Assembly: GCA_009830035.1 (NCBI GenBank)
Contig: SZZY01000002.1
Span: 310,001 to 374,000, forward strand
Length of the DNA: 64,000 bases
Reading direction: 5' to 3'
Origin: Pantoea sp. Eser
GTDB taxonomy: Bacteria > Pseudomonadota > Gammaproteobacteria > Enterobacterales > Enterobacteriaceae
The translations under genes were made by a program, and so were the position numbers. Positions 19,870-28,859 of the stretch are shown here, in pieces. Numbering within the stretch: the first letter of the stretch is position 1; every line of letters begins with the position of its first letter. The notes under the pieces were generated by a model. It was not told where the DNA came from, did no database searches, and was given only the letters and a program-made list of their open reading frames with translations.

Positions 19870-20053
19870 ACCTTCCTCTCCGGCTGACGTTCCTGCCGGG
19901 GCTCCCTCTCTGGTGCCCGTATCGCGCCACTGCCTGCTTTTTGTTACCGCGTCATTGTATACACCAGAGAGGCCAACTTAAAGCTAACGCCCAGACGTGC
20001 ACGGTAACGGCAGCATGACCTGTCAGAGCTGACGGTCGCGTTATCCAGTGGGT

Positions 20054-20194
20054 TTATTGAGTCAGTGGTTCGCCGTTTTCGGTTACGCTCTGATGCGACG
20101 GATGCTTTGTCGCATGAGTTTCGAACCCGCCACGGGCGGCAAAAACGGAACAGCCGATAGCGGCCACCAGGGTCAGTAAGATTAAGATTTTCAC
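20054..20194 (-). CDS. small secreted or membrane peptide
   Basis: A 46-residue frame beginning with GTG 20194, with AAGG nine bases upstream. It has an N-terminal signal-like segment (MKILILLTLVAAIGCSVFAA) followed by a short polar, His-containing tail (ETHATKHPSHQSVTENG). No family recognised. The clean start and signal sequence support a real gene; there is no further evidence. Confidence 0.45.
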   Translation of the reverse strand: MKILILLTLVAAIGCSVFAARGGFETHATKHPSHQSVTENGEPLTQ

Positions 20195-20302
20195 GAAACA
20201 GGCCTTAATTCTCTACGCAGGATAATGGAGCAGAAAAGCCTGGCACACAATAAGCCGTTCGGAAAGGCCGCCGCCGCATTTCTCTGGCTGAAAAGCGGTA
20301 GG

Positions 20303-20506
20303 CTAATGGAGTTTACGCGCCAGAATGCGAATCGCTTTCCGGCAGGACAATCGCGTATTACGATCGGGTGAACGGACGCGCAAACTGTGCAGCGCGTTGA
20401 TGATCTCATGAACACTCAGCACTTCATTGGGCCTGATCAGGCGTGAGACCACTTTTCCTATCAGGGCGCGGATTTCATCATTAATCGCCAGGTCTTCGTC
20501 TGTCAC
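20303..20506 (-). CDS. small hypothetical protein with strong GTG start
   Basis: The GTG at 20506 is preceded by CCAGGAGCG, an excellent ribosome site. It starts a 67-residue helical protein (MTDEDLAINDEIRALIGKVV ... LSCRKAIRILARKLH). It is in the same frame as the upstream TetR gene because that gene has lost its own stop. A distant resemblance to FumD-like small proteins (VGKVV motif, similar size) is possible but unproven. Confidence 0.55.
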   Translation of the reverse strand: MTDEDLAINDEIRALIGKVVSRLIRPNEVLSVHEIINALHSLRVRSPDRNTRLSCRKAIRILARKLH

Positions 20507-21256
20507 TGCTCGCTCCTGGACGTCTGGCAGGCGACGATTGTCCCGCCGCGGGTTATGATATTTGTCATTGCGTTTCTCTTGTTCGCTACCTCTGTCCGTT
20601 TTACCAACAACTTTAGGAAGCGCTCGCCTCCTAATTAAGTAAATGTTAACCCAGCACTTCAGGGCAAGGGTTTGTTGTTCGTTTGCCACATCGCTGACCT
20701 TGCCCGCCACCAGCATCCCATAGGCAATGCAGAGGATCAGTCCGGCAGCCGACTCAACATCCAGCGTGGCGGAGACCGAGCCATCCTGCTGTCCCTGCTC
20801 CAGCAGCGAGACCAGGAAACACTGATTACCCGCCACCACCTGATTGATGCGTAGCGCCAGCGCCTCATCCAGCGTCTGCAATTCAATCGCGCTGGCGACC
20901 ACCAGACAGCCGCGTCGTCCTTCAACGGCACGCGCGGAATTGACATAGAACTGCAGCAGTTCGGTTATCTTTGCCCGTCCGCTGGTACAGGGCAGCAGCC
21001 GGCGGCGCAGCTCGGCATTACGCAGCAGCAGATAGCGTTCAAACACCTGCAAAAACAGGGAGCGTTTATCTTTAAACGCCTTGTAGATGCTGCCTGCAGA
21101 GAGCTTCATCGCCTCGCCCAGATCGCTCAGTGATGCCGCGTGATCCCGTTTTTGCCGAAAAACAATCATGGCGCGGTCCAGAGCCTGTTCAATATCAAAC
21201 TCTCTGGGGCGGCCCCGCTCTTTGTTTTTATGCGCTGTGGCTATCGTGATAATCAT
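20303..21256 (-). CDS. TetR-family regulator, C-terminus running into a downstream small gene
   Basis: TetR/AcrR-type repressor. The N-terminal domain carries RGRPREFDIEQALDRAM and the HTH SLSDLGEAMKLSAGSIYKAF. The ligand domain (GCLVVASAIELQT, SAAGLILCIAYGMLVAGKV) is complete to about ALKCWVNIYLI. Beyond about 20630 the residues are Arg-rich and unlike the family (RRRALPKVVGKTDRGSEQEKR...). The frame then enters the separate small gene that starts at 20506. A frameshift at the original C-terminus near CTTAATTAG (20625-20640) is the likeliest explanation. The DNA-binding part is intact; the target is unknown. Confidence 0.75.
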   Translation of the reverse strand: MIITIATAHKNKERGRPREFDIEQALDRAMIVFRQKRDHAASLSDLGEAMKLSAGSIYKAFKDKRSLFLQVFERYLLLRNAELRRRLLPCTSGRAKITELLQFYVNSARAVEGRRGCLVVASAIELQTLDEALALRINQVVAGNQCFLVSLLEQGQQDGSVSATLDVESAAGLILCIAYGMLVAGKVSDVANEQQTLALKCWVNIYLIRRRALPKVVGKTDRGSEQEKRNDKYHNPRRDNRRLPDVQERAVTDEDLAINDEIRALIGKVVSRLIRPNEVLSVHEIINALHSLRVRSPDRNTRLSCRKAIRILARKLH

Positions 21257-21463
21257 TACCGGCCAGGGGGGAAGGTGCTCCCGTAAAAATCAACGGGGGA
21301 TGGTAGCCCAGTCGCTGATAAATAAGTATACCGCGCTGATGTTTTATCCTCGGACACAGGTTCGGCTGCATGAAAATTTAATCGCCTGAATGGTTAACGA
21401 TGCTACTTGATTTATGTTTTTTAGTGCGGCCTTGTTTTCCCGGCATCAGAACAATTCCGACGC

Positions 21464-21742
21464 TTATTTATCCGGCAGTAATGCGGCCTCGGCGTGACGA
21501 TCGGCCTTTTGCTGGTGGCGTTTCTCACTATTTATTTTGATCAGCCACAGCACAAACTGTTTAATAAGCAGGCTGGCATGGTTTTCATTATCCGCAAAAC
21601 AGATAAATGGCTGAGATTTTATATTATTGCTTTCATCGACCGCATAAATCTCATATTCATCTTCGCGACGGCTTTTTACTATCGCGGTGAAATGTATGGC
21701 GGGCCACTGATTAATTCAGGTTTCAAATCGTCTAAATTTCAT
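21464..21742 (-). pseudogene. small hypothetical gene interrupted by TGA at codon 9
   Basis: A minus-strand reading frame of 93 codons from ATG 21742 to TAA 21464 is open except for one TGA at 21716-21718. It starts MKFRRFET, stops, then continues INQWPAIHFTAIVKSRREDE, YEIYAVDESNNIKSQPF and LLIKQFVLWLIKINSEK. Composition and hydrophobic pattern are protein-like throughout, which is unusual for chance. A TGG Trp to TGA change would explain the stop. An internal start is not obvious, so the gene is likely dead. Family not recognised. Confidence 0.5.
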
Positions 21743-21893
21743 CACATTTACCTAAATATTTTATCAATACGCCCGACCATCTAACAACTGGTCGATCCGG
21801 GTAAAGGATAACTGCCCAATAATTTCACTTCGTGATAAAAAAGCTTTTAACCAGAAATCATGACGCTACAACGCAAGTAAAAATAGCAGGCCC

Positions 21894-23166
21894 TTACTTC
21901 ACTTTCGCGACAGGTAAATCGGTCAGACGGGTGGTAATAGGCGGGTGACAGCATATCGCGCTTCATCGCCCACTCTTTGTGAATGCCCTGACCGGCAAAC
22001 CACAGCTTTCCACCGCCGCTCTGGTTGATGCGGTCAACCAGCTGCATCAGTACCTCGCTGTCAGCTCGCGGTGGCACCTCATCGAACAGATTAAGCTGGG
22101 CAACGCCCTGACTGAAAAAATCACCCAGCAGGATACCGGCTTTCATATAGCGGTGGCCCTCTATCCAGATATTATCCAGGCACGCCATGGCGACGCGGAT
22201 AATGTCACGCGTGTCGTGAGTCGGAGTCAGCAGCTGACCGGTGGACTGATTGCCATAGAACGTTTCGTTGGCCGCATGCGGACTGGTACGCACAAATACG
22301 CCAACCTGACGGCAATACTGCTTTTCCCGCCGCAGTTTTTCTGCCGCCCGTTCAGCGTAGGCGCAGATGGCTTGTCGCATCTGATTGTAATCTGAAATGC
22401 GGCTGCCAAACGATCGCGAACACATGATCTGCTGCTTCACCGGGGCGAACTCTTCCAGTTCCAGACAGGGCTCGCCACGCAGTTCCCTGACCGTGGTGCG
22501 CTCCAGCACCACATTAAAATGCTTGCGAATGGTCGGGATGCTCTGGGCGGCCAGATCCCGCGCAGTCTCGATCCCCATCGCATTCAGCCGTTTCGCGATG
22601 CGGCGGCCTACGCCCCAGACGTCGGCGACATCAATCAACGCCAGCAGCTTTTTCTGCCTCTCAGGGTCCGACAGGTCGACGATGCCGCCGGTTTTGCTCC
22701 ACTTCTTGGCGGCAAAATTAGTCAGCTTCGCCAGCGTTTTAGTCTGGGCGATGCCGACGCCGACGGTCAGATGCGTCTCTTTCAGCACCCGATCCCGGAC
22801 CTGGCGGGCAAAGGTTTCCAGCACCGTACAGTTACGCACGCCGGTCAGATCCAGAAACGCTTCATCGATCGAATAGATCTAAACCGAAGGGGCCATCTCT
22901 TCCAGGATGGTCATCACCCGATGGTTCATATCGGCGTAGAGCGCATAGTTCGAGCTGAAGACCTGCACCCCATGGCGCGTTAGCTCCTCATGCATTTTAA
23001 AATAGGGTGCGCCCATTTTGATGCCCACCCTTTTCGCCTCAGCGCTGCGGGCAATGACACAGCCGTCATTATTCGACAGCACCACGACCGGCTCGCCGCG
23101 CAGATCGGGTCGGAACACCGTTTCACACGAGGCATAAAAACTGTTCACGTCGACCAGCGCAAACAT
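21894..23166 (-). pseudogene. umuC: DNA polymerase V catalytic subunit UmuC, nonsense and frameshift
   Basis: Y-family translesion polymerase of the SOS response. ATG 23166 starts MFALVDVNSFYASCETVFRP with the metal-binding Asp. A TAG at 22879-22881 replaces Glu just before IYSIDEAFLDLTG, the second catalytic carboxylate motif. The remaining ~330 codons are open and closely follow E. coli UmuC (LTVGVGIAQTKTLAKL, CSRSFG, GDFFSQGVAQLNLFDE). A one-codon insertion gives ERTTVREL. The last residues are frameshifted near 21935; the shifted frame would restore a stop at 21894. Translation ends after 95 residues, so Pol V activity is lost. Confidence 0.93.
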
Positions 23167-23168
23167 GA

Positions 23169-23552
23169 TTAATGGGTCGATTTAATTACGAAGGTCACTA
23201 CGCCGAACACCTCAAGCGCATCTTCCGTTTTAATGGCGATCGGCTTGAACTGGGTATTCATCGGCATCAGTTGCAGGCAGGGATGGAGCTGGAGGCGTTT
23301 AACCGTGAATTCACCGTCAACGGCGGCGACCACAATATCGCCATGGGCGGCGGTCAGCGAACTGTCGACCACCAGCATGTCACCGTCATTAATACCCGCG
23401 TCGATCATCGATTCGCCGCTCACCCGGACAAAATAGGTGGCGCTGGGCCGCTGAACCATCAGCGCGTTCAAATCAATTCTTTGTTCGACATAATCCTGCG
23501 CCGGTGAGGGAAATCCGCAGGGTACCCGTTCGATGTACAACGGCAACGGCAT
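23169..23552 (-). CDS. umuD: UmuD subunit, original start codon apparently lost
   Basis: Pol V accessory subunit, processed by RecA-stimulated self-cleavage. The Ser-Lys catalytic pair is present (SGESMIDAG and GEFTVKRL) and so is the cleavage site PCGFPSP. The open frame from ATG 23552 gives 127 residues. In-frame sequence continues 12 codons upstream as [11 protein letters not shown], matching the E. coli N-terminus, to an ATA at 23588. That ATA sits seven bases after AAGGAG, where the true start ATG must have been. The internal ATG lacks a ribosome site, so expression is probably weak. It is followed directly by broken umuC. Confidence 0.88.
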   Translation of the reverse strand: MPLPLYIERVPCGFPSPAQDYVEQRIDLNALMVQRPSATYFVRVSGESMIDAGINDGDMLVVDSSLTAAHGDIVVAAVDGEFTVKRLQLHPCLQLMPMNTQFKPIAIKTEDALEVFGVVTFVIKSTH

Positions 23553-23609
23553 AACGGCGCGCAGGTCCGCAGGTTTGATGAATTCTATAATAACACTCCT
23601 TTTCCAGAT

Positions 23610-23629
23610 AACTGTATATAAACACAGTA
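23610..23629 (-). promoter_or_regulatory. LexA (SOS) box of umuDC
   Basis: The 20-mer AACTGTATATAAACACAGTA matches the SOS box core CTGT-N8-ACAG with only two deviations in the spacer and flank from the consensus. It lies just upstream of the umuD ribosome site. Confidence 0.85.
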
Positions 23630-23920
23630 ATATCGAACTACGCTTTTAATCAAGCGCAACGGAAAGGTTTAAGCTAAGTGGTTGATAAAATGCACTTTTT
23701 TGTGGCGTTTTTTTACGCTGGCGTAATATTCAGCAGAAAGTGATCACTATCACCGCACAACCTGAGCGGCACGGATTGTTCATCGCGCATGCCGGAATAA
23801 CATCCCGGCTAACCTATTATTCTGACTTAAGGAAAATCTGACAAAGTCTGTCGGCTGCCTGCGTTGTTTGAACATCCGGCGCGGCATGGTTATTCTGCGG
23901 TTTTTAATCATGGAGGTGTT

Positions 23921-24173
23921 ATGTCAGACGATGCGCGAATCAAACATCTTGAAGATGAAGTCCGTCAGCTAAAAGTAGAGACCACGGTATTAAAAGAGAT
24001 CCTCGGTCGGCAAATTGCGCTGAATAATCTCAACTACAAAAGGTAAGTTTGATGATGTGCTGGCGGCGCTGGCGAAAGAATATGCCGGACGCGGCCTGGA
24101 TGAAGGCAATAACCGGGCAATTCATGACACATTGCGGCAGTACATTAAATATGAGCCGCCATCAGTAGAATAA
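23921..24173 (+). pseudogene. small coiled-coil protein gene, frameshifted in an A-run
   Basis: ATG 23921 behind GGAGG starts a coiled-coil segment (MSDDARIKHLEDEVRQLKVE, TTVLKEILGRQIALN). The frame stops after NNLNYKR. One extra A in the run at about 24037-24040 explains this: removing it gives NYKGKFDDVLAALAKEY and then NNRAIHDTLRQYIKYEPP to a stop at 24171. The repaired product would be about 83 residues. Not assigned to a family. Confidence 0.6.
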
Positions 24174-24247
24174 GCGCTATACCCGGCAGCCTATGCGTTG
24201 CCGGGCCTCAGCGGCGACCCGGCGCCACACCGCATCAGGTGCCAGAT

Positions 24248-24472
24248 TTACACCTCGCTATCGCTTTCCAGCGCATCCTGAATCGCATCCGCCAGATTAG
24301 CAATTTCATTGGCTACCGCCTGCAGAACCCACGCCGTTTTTGAACCGGTCGCCGAGGTTGACGCGCTGACTGACTCTTTAGCTACCGCCAGCGCAGCCGC
24401 CACTGCCACCGTGCGTTTGTGTTGTTCCTGCGTGATGCCAGCAGGCGGAAGCGCGAAATAGTCGTTAATCAT
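24248..24472 (-). CDS. small hypothetical protein
   Basis: A 74-residue frame starting MINDYFALPPAGITQEQ, chosen because AAGGAT is eight bases upstream of the ATG at 24472 (the ATG at 24478 is too close). It is Ala/Ser/Thr-rich (AVAAALAVAKESVSASTSAT) with an acidic end. No signal peptide and no recognised family. Intact. Confidence 0.6.
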   Translation of the reverse strand: MINDYFALPPAGITQEQHKRTVAVAAALAVAKESVSASTSATGSKTAWVLQAVANEIANLADAIQDALESDSEV

Positions 24473-24878
24473 GATCATATCCTTCTGATCAGTAAGCGCT
24501 AAACCTTAGCCTTCTGTGGCGCAGGTGTGAAGTGAGTTGTGCTGGCTTCACAGTCAGGTGAATAAGATTGCAACCGTTACGCCGCCTGCTCGTACCCGCC
24601 AGTGCGGTCTGATCATCAAAACCTGTACAGGTTTTCGCGAAAAAGCGCGCATGCGTACAGCGTTTAGCAGAGCACTCTTTTCAGGGAATCTGATAGAAAA
24701 AAGGTAAAAAAAGCAGCGCTAAAACTTCAAATCACTGTATTTAAATTAATTAAATAAAAGCAAAACGTTAATCCCCCCTTACTTGCCAGGTAATTGCTCT
24801 CGTTACGCTTTCTTTTTTCGCCATCCCTGTCCAAGCTTTTTCCTCCATTGAGTGCAAACACTGACGAGGAAAAAAATC
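24473..24878. other. intergenic upstream of Mn-catalase
   Basis: About 400 bases, AT-rich near 24700-24780. It must hold the divergent promoters. I see no recognisable operator. Confidence 0.4.
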
Positions 24879-25727
24879 ATGTTTCATCATTCATCAAAAC
24901 TCCAGTTCCCGGTTCGCGTCGAGAAACCAGATCCAGAATTCGCCATGCTGTTACAGCAAGCCATTGGTGGTGTAGAGGGTGAAATTCGTGTGGCGATGCA
25001 ATACTTTTTCCAGGCGATGGGCGCGCGTGGCGATGCCCGGATTCGGGATCTGCTGATCTCCACCGCAACCGAAGAACTCAGCCATATCGAAATGCTGGGC
25101 TATGCAGTGGCACTCAACCTTGAGGGCGCACCGCTCTCCTACCAGGAAGCCTCAGCCAAAGATCCGGTGGTTAACGCCATTCTGGGCGGCATGAACCCGC
25201 GCCATATTCTCTCATCGGGTCTGGCAGCAATGCCGGTGAACGCCAACGGTATGCCTTTCGACATGAGCCATATCTATGCTTCCGGCAACGTGGCGGCCGA
25301 TATGCTGGCTAACGTCACTGCTGAAGCCACCGGCCGCGTGCTGGCGACCCGGCTGTACAATATGACGGAAGATAAAGGGATGAAGGACTTCCTGTCGTTC
25401 CTGATCGCCCGTGACACCATGCACCAGCAGCAGTGGCTGGCGGTGCTCGAAGACATGGGCGGCCTGAATGCTTCGCTGCCGATTCCGAACAGCTTCCCGC
25501 AGGAGCATGAAGCACAGGAGCACTCTTACTACTGCCTGAACACGTCGCTGGATAAACCGCTGCGGGAAGGCCGCTGGAGCAATGGCCCGGCCTACGATGG
25601 TCACGGTCAGTTCAGTGCGAAACAGCAGCCGGAGATCCTCGGTGACGAGCCGCTGCTCGGTAACGCTCGTCCAGGCTCAGGCGCGCAGCAGGAGCAGATT
25701 GACGGTGTCGCGTCACCGAAACCTTAA
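24879..25727 (+). CDS. dimanganese (non-heme) catalase
   Basis: Manganese catalase that decomposes hydrogen peroxide in the cytoplasm. The ferritin-like four-helix bundle carries its metal ligands in GGVEGEIRVAMQYFF, ATEELSHIEML, ANVTAEATGRV and the His of DTMHQQQW. The chosen ATG 24879 (MFHHSSKLQFPVRVEKP) follows GAGGAAAA, giving 282 residues. It resembles the KatN/YjqC group. The C-terminal tail is Gly/Gln-rich and probably flexible. It is intact next to a damaged SDR gene, and is notable because the heme catalase katE in the same window is broken. Confidence 0.92.
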   Translation: MFHHSSKLQFPVRVEKPDPEFAMLLQQAIGGVEGEIRVAMQYFFQAMGARGDARIRDLLISTATEELSHIEMLGYAVALNLEGAPLSYQEASAKDPVVNAILGGMNPRHILSSGLAAMPVNANGMPFDMSHIYASGNVAADMLANVTAEATGRVLATRLYNMTEDKGMKDFLSFLIARDTMHQQQWLAVLEDMGGLNASLPIPNSFPQEHEAQEHSYYCLNTSLDKPLREGRWSNGPAYDGHGQFSAKQQPEILGDEPLLGNARPGSGAQQEQIDGVASPKP

Positions 25728-25816
25728 TTGACGCCAGCGTGTCAGTCAGGGCCGCAGCCGTTCCGGCGGCCCTGACTGATTGTTTTACGCTAACGGATTT
25801 TTATGGAGGAATATTC

Positions 25817-26306
25817 ATGTCATCAACTCAACGCCCGCAACCCCCTTTTGCCGAACAGCAACAAACGCCGCCGGGTAAAACCGCGGCCATGCAGCCACAG
25901 CCCGATCATGGTGAACAAAGTTATCAGGGCTCAGGCCGGCTGGCGGGCAAAAAAGCCATTATTACCGGCGGCGATTCCGGCATCGGCCGGGCGGTCGCCA
26001 TCGCGTTTGCCCGAGAAGGGGCCGATGTCCTGATCTCTTACCTTGATGAACATGAAGATGCGCAGGATACCGCCCGGCTGGTCGAAGCCGCAGGCCAGAA
26101 AGCGATTCTGGTGCCAGGCGATATTACTGAGGCAGCACACTGTTCCGCCATCGTTGAGAAAGCGGTAGAAGCGTTTGGTGAGATCAACATTCTGGTGAAC
26201 AAAGCGACTTATCAGATGACGCGTGAATCGCTGGATGAAATCAGCGATGACGAGTTTGATCGGACGATGAACAATTGCCGTTACCGGCGGCGTGGCGATT
26301 ATCTAA
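25817..26306 (+). pseudogene. short-chain dehydrogenase (YghA-like), internal deletion
   Basis: NADP-dependent SDR of the long-N-terminal YghA type. ATG 25817 with GGAGGAATATTC starts MSSTQRPQPPFAEQQQ. The Rossmann block is intact (KKAIITGGDSGIGRAVAIAF, VLVPGDITEA, NILVNKATYQM). After DEFDRTMNN the sequence jumps, in a shifted frame, to IAVTGGVAII and a stop at 26304. This resembles the extreme C-terminus of such proteins. Roughly a third of the gene, including the catalytic Ser and Tyr-x3-Lys, is missing. It lies directly downstream of Mn-catalase. Confidence 0.8.
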
Positions 26307-26310
26307 GGTC

Positions 26311-26346
26311 GCTTCCTCCTTGCTGCCAATGCAGCAAGGAGGAAGC
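26311..26346. repeat. perfect 16-bp inverted repeat with 4-base loop
   Basis: GCTTCCTCCTTGCTGC and its exact complement flank CAAT, forming a very stable hairpin between the convergent SDR remnant and uvsE. It probably acts as a shared terminator, but no T-run follows on either strand. Confidence 0.7.
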
Positions 26347-26355
26347 TGTCTGCGG

Positions 26356-27324
26356 TTACGCTATCCGCTGTTGCCGTTTCGCCCACTGGTAGAGCTGTTC
26401 CCGCGCCAGATTCTTCATTTTCACTTCGCACATGATGTCGAAATCCTGAAACGATAATGCCCAGTCATTGAGCGTGTCATTGAAGTAGTAATCGGAGTGC
26501 GCCCGCAGTTTGCTTTTCGACACGCCCAGCTGTTGCTGATCCGGCCAGCCCTGCGGCGGAATAATCCCCTCGTGTGAAATCGAATAATGCAGCACCGGCC
26601 GAACGCCGCGCCATGAGGCGATTATCGCGGCAATCCGCGCATCGTCAGGCTGTATAAACTGATTCTCTTTCACCCAGTGATGGTGAATATCCAGCACCAC
26701 CGGACAGAACGCGGCGGCCTGCAATACGTCATCCAGCGAACAGGAAATTTCGTCATTCTCCACCGTCAGCATCCGGCGCGCTTCCTCGCTCAGCTGACCA
26801 AACGAACGTTTAAAACCGTCGAATCTCGCCTTACCGTTCATATGAATGTTGATTTTAAAATCCTGGAAGCGTTTGCCGTAGCCCATCAGGCAGGCGCAGA
26901 GGGTGTGATATTCGACATCCTCCAGCGCACGGCTCACCACATCTGGATTATCTGACGCCAGCACCGTATATTGCCCCGGATGGAAGGAGAGCCGGATCTG
27001 GTGCGTGCGTGCCAGTTCACCGCAGCGGGCGAACAGCGGATGAAGCTCGGGTAAGAACGCGGCAAACAGCGACGTGGCCTCCGGTACGGTATAGAGCGGC
27101 AACAGGTCGCTACCAATGCGCATCATTCTTAACGGCTCCGGTAAGGTCGCCAGATGCTCCAGCGTCAGGTAGAGCTGGTTCAGATTAGTAACGGATATTT
27201 CATAAATCAGTCGATTACGTTGATCGTGCGGTAAACTCAGAAAGCGTTTACGCGTAGTGGCGCGGAACGGGAAAAACTGTTTGCCATCGTGGTTGAGATA
27301 CTTACATGCAAAGCCTAATTTCAT
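26356..27324 (-). CDS. uvsE: UV damage endonuclease UvsE/UvdE
   Basis: TIM-barrel endonuclease that nicks 5' to UV photoproducts, an alternative to UvrABC repair. The 322-residue product starts at ATG 27324 behind AGGAGCAGAC. Conserved blocks include MKLGFACKYL, LRMMRIGSDLLPLY, RLSFHPGQYTVLAS, the metal-site LTVENDE and VVLDIHHHW. All are characteristic of UvdE. The frame is intact. With pol V dead, this is the main DNA-damage function kept in the window. UvdE is sporadic in Enterobacterales, which is consistent with an accessory origin. Confidence 0.9.
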   Translation of the reverse strand: MKLGFACKYLNHDGKQFFPFRATTRKRFLSLPHDQRNRLIYEISVTNLNQLYLTLEHLATLPEPLRMMRIGSDLLPLYTVPEATSLFAAFLPELHPLFARCGELARTHQIRLSFHPGQYTVLASDNPDVVSRALEDVEYHTLCACLMGYGKRFQDFKINIHMNGKARFDGFKRSFGQLSEEARRMLTVENDEISCSLDDVLQAAAFCPVVLDIHHHWVKENQFIQPDDARIAAIIASWRGVRPVLHYSISHEGIIPPQGWPDQQQLGVSKSKLRAHSDYYFNDTLNDWALSFQDFDIMCEVKMKNLAREQLYQWAKRQQRIA

Positions 27325-27420
27325 GTCTGCTCCTGATTTATTCTTATCAGAAGTGTAACAGGCCTCCGTCACTCAGCCAGTGGGCAGAGGCTGACCGACC
27401 CGATAACTAAGAGATTCGCT

Positions 27421-27786
27421 ATGCAGGGTGCTAATATCCAGCGCATCGCTATTAAGGCGGCCGAACGGCTGCCCACCGCCGCGTCCAGCTATCCGTTTGG
27501 ACCGACACATCAGGTGTATAAAGTGTGCGGTAAGGTGTTTTTACTGCTGACCGTGCTGCGGGGGGTGCCGATCATCACCCTGAAATGCCAGCCGCAGCAG
27601 GCGGAACTGCATCGCGCTATCTATCCCTCGATTACCGCCGGTTACCATATGAATAAGTAGCACTGGATCACCGTCTATCCGGGTGATGCGCTGTCAGAAG
27701 GGTTGATCCAGCAGCTGGTCGACGATTCGTATCAGCTGGTGGTGAAGGGAATACCCGCTTCGCGCGGGCCGGTATGGGTTGGTTGA
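27421..27786 (+). pseudogene. MmcQ/YjbR-family protein with amber codon
   Basis: YjbR/MmcQ-like small CyaY-fold DNA-binding protein of unknown role. The frame from ATG 27421 runs through AASSYPFGPTHQVYKVCGKVF and PIITLKCQPQQAELHR to GYHMNK. A TAG at 27658-27660 then replaces a Lys/Arg codon. In the same frame it continues HWITVYPGDALSEG and DSYQLVVKGIP to the natural stop at 27786. The conserved HMNKxHW motif spans the lesion. A single nonsense mutation is sufficient to explain it. Confidence 0.85.
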
Positions 27787-27939
27787 CATCTACACAATTA
27801 ACGGCGTTAATCAATAAATTAGCGAGGCGAGAGCCGCCATTATTCTGCCGTTTTGCTGGCATAATCCAGCCGGCAAACTAAAATTAATCTGTGACTAGCT
27901 AGTTCTTCTTATCTAAGGAACCTGATACGAGGCCTATCT

Positions 27940-28048
27940 ATGACACAACAGAAATACCGGGGTGGAGCAGGCAACTTTGCCAATGACCCGGACCGTGCCA
28001 GTGAAGCTGGCCGCGGGCGGTAAAGTCAGTCGGCGCACCTCTAAGTAG
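27940..28048 (+). pseudogene. KGG-motif stress protein (YciG/GsiB-like), frameshifted
   Basis: A very short hydrophilic stress protein. ATG 27940 after ACGAGG starts MTQQKYRGGAGNFANDPDRA, then SEAGR. A two-base deletion in the Lys codon of the expected RKGG moves the frame; the other frame reads GGKVSRRTSK and stops at 28046. The repaired gene would encode 36 residues with one KGG repeat, matching the family pattern GNFxxDPxRASEAGxKGG. Confidence 0.8.
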
Positions 28049-28126
28049 ATCTGAGTGAAGCGCTTTAGGATTTTGTACGCCAGGGATTGGCGATTCATCT
28101 GCGTAAACCGGCTGCGTTTGTGGCAT

Positions 28127-28152
28127 AAAAAAACCCGCCGTCACGGGCGGGT
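28127..28152 (-). terminator. zinT intrinsic terminator
   Basis: On the minus strand, CCCGCCCGTGACGGCGGG followed by seven T residues lies about 25 bases downstream of the original zinT stop. Confidence 0.8.
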
Positions 28153-28175
28153 GTGTCAAAAGCCGAAGCGAATCC

Positions 28176-28806
28176 TTAGTGATGCAACATCTCATCCACC
28201 ACCTGCGCATTCATCATCTGCCAGGGATAGTAGGTCGGCCAGTTATCCATCTCTGCCAGTAAGGCTTACTGCGAACGATTACCCATAAAAATATGGAAGT
28301 GGGCAGATTTGCGCGGTGCGATAGTGTGATCGCTGAACTGCACATATTTCTTTCGGCGCGTCGCTGTTCGCGTCTTGGCATTCGAACAGGTAGCGTACCC
28401 CTTTCTTGCCCGAGGTGTAGGTCAGGATCCGGTGGCCCGCATAATGGTAGTAGCAGGCGCTGACCCGATCGCCGATATCAAACTCCATCACGCCGTTTTC
28501 GATGCCGATAGTGTCGACGTTAGTCGCGTAGCCTTTACGGTAATAGTCTTTAACCTGCTGCGCTTTTTTCTGCCATACCGGGTCCAGCTCGCCACTTTCC
28601 AATAGCGGATAGACCGACTGCCACAGGCCATCCCAGTCCGACAGCGGGCGATCTTTGACATCCGCATCGGCGAACACCCCTTCCGCTGCTTTCTGCTCCA
28701 TGGCTGACAACGGTTTGCCGTGCGCATGATTGCCATGCGCCGCCACCTGATTGCTGATCAATAGCGCGCCCAGCGCCATCGCCCACGTACCTGTATGATT
28801 TGCCAA
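28176..28806 (-). pseudogene. zinT: periplasmic zinc-binding protein ZinT, frameshift and nonsense
   Basis: Zur-controlled periplasmic zinc chaperone that feeds ZnuABC. A TTG start at 28806 (GAGGA upstream) gives a signal peptide and the His-rich [10 protein letters not shown]. The lipocalin-like domain ([28 protein letters not shown]) is open to DAPKE. A frameshift near 28350 then breaks it. The other frame reads [20 protein letters not shown], meets a TAA at about 28265, and continues NWPTYYPWQMMNAQVVDEM to the natural stop at 28176. Two zinc-ligand His residues (in the HFH region) lie beyond the frameshift. The Zur operator upstream is still intact. Confidence 0.9.
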
Positions 28807-28836
28807 CGCCGCGATCCTCAATAGAAGTTACAAAAT

Positions 28837-28859
28837 GAAATGTTATGATATAACACTTC
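28837..28859 (-). promoter_or_regulatory. Zur box upstream of zinT
   Basis: The 23-mer beginning GAAATGTTATGATATAAC and ending ACTTC is a near-perfect palindrome. It matches the enterobacterial Zur operator (GAAATGTTATA-N-TATAACATTTC) at all but about two positions. Confidence 0.85.

Noticed and set aside
21716-21718. TGA as selenocysteine in the hidden small gene
   Set aside because: No SECIS-like hairpin seen after the codon and no selenoprotein family resemblance; Trp-to-stop is simpler.
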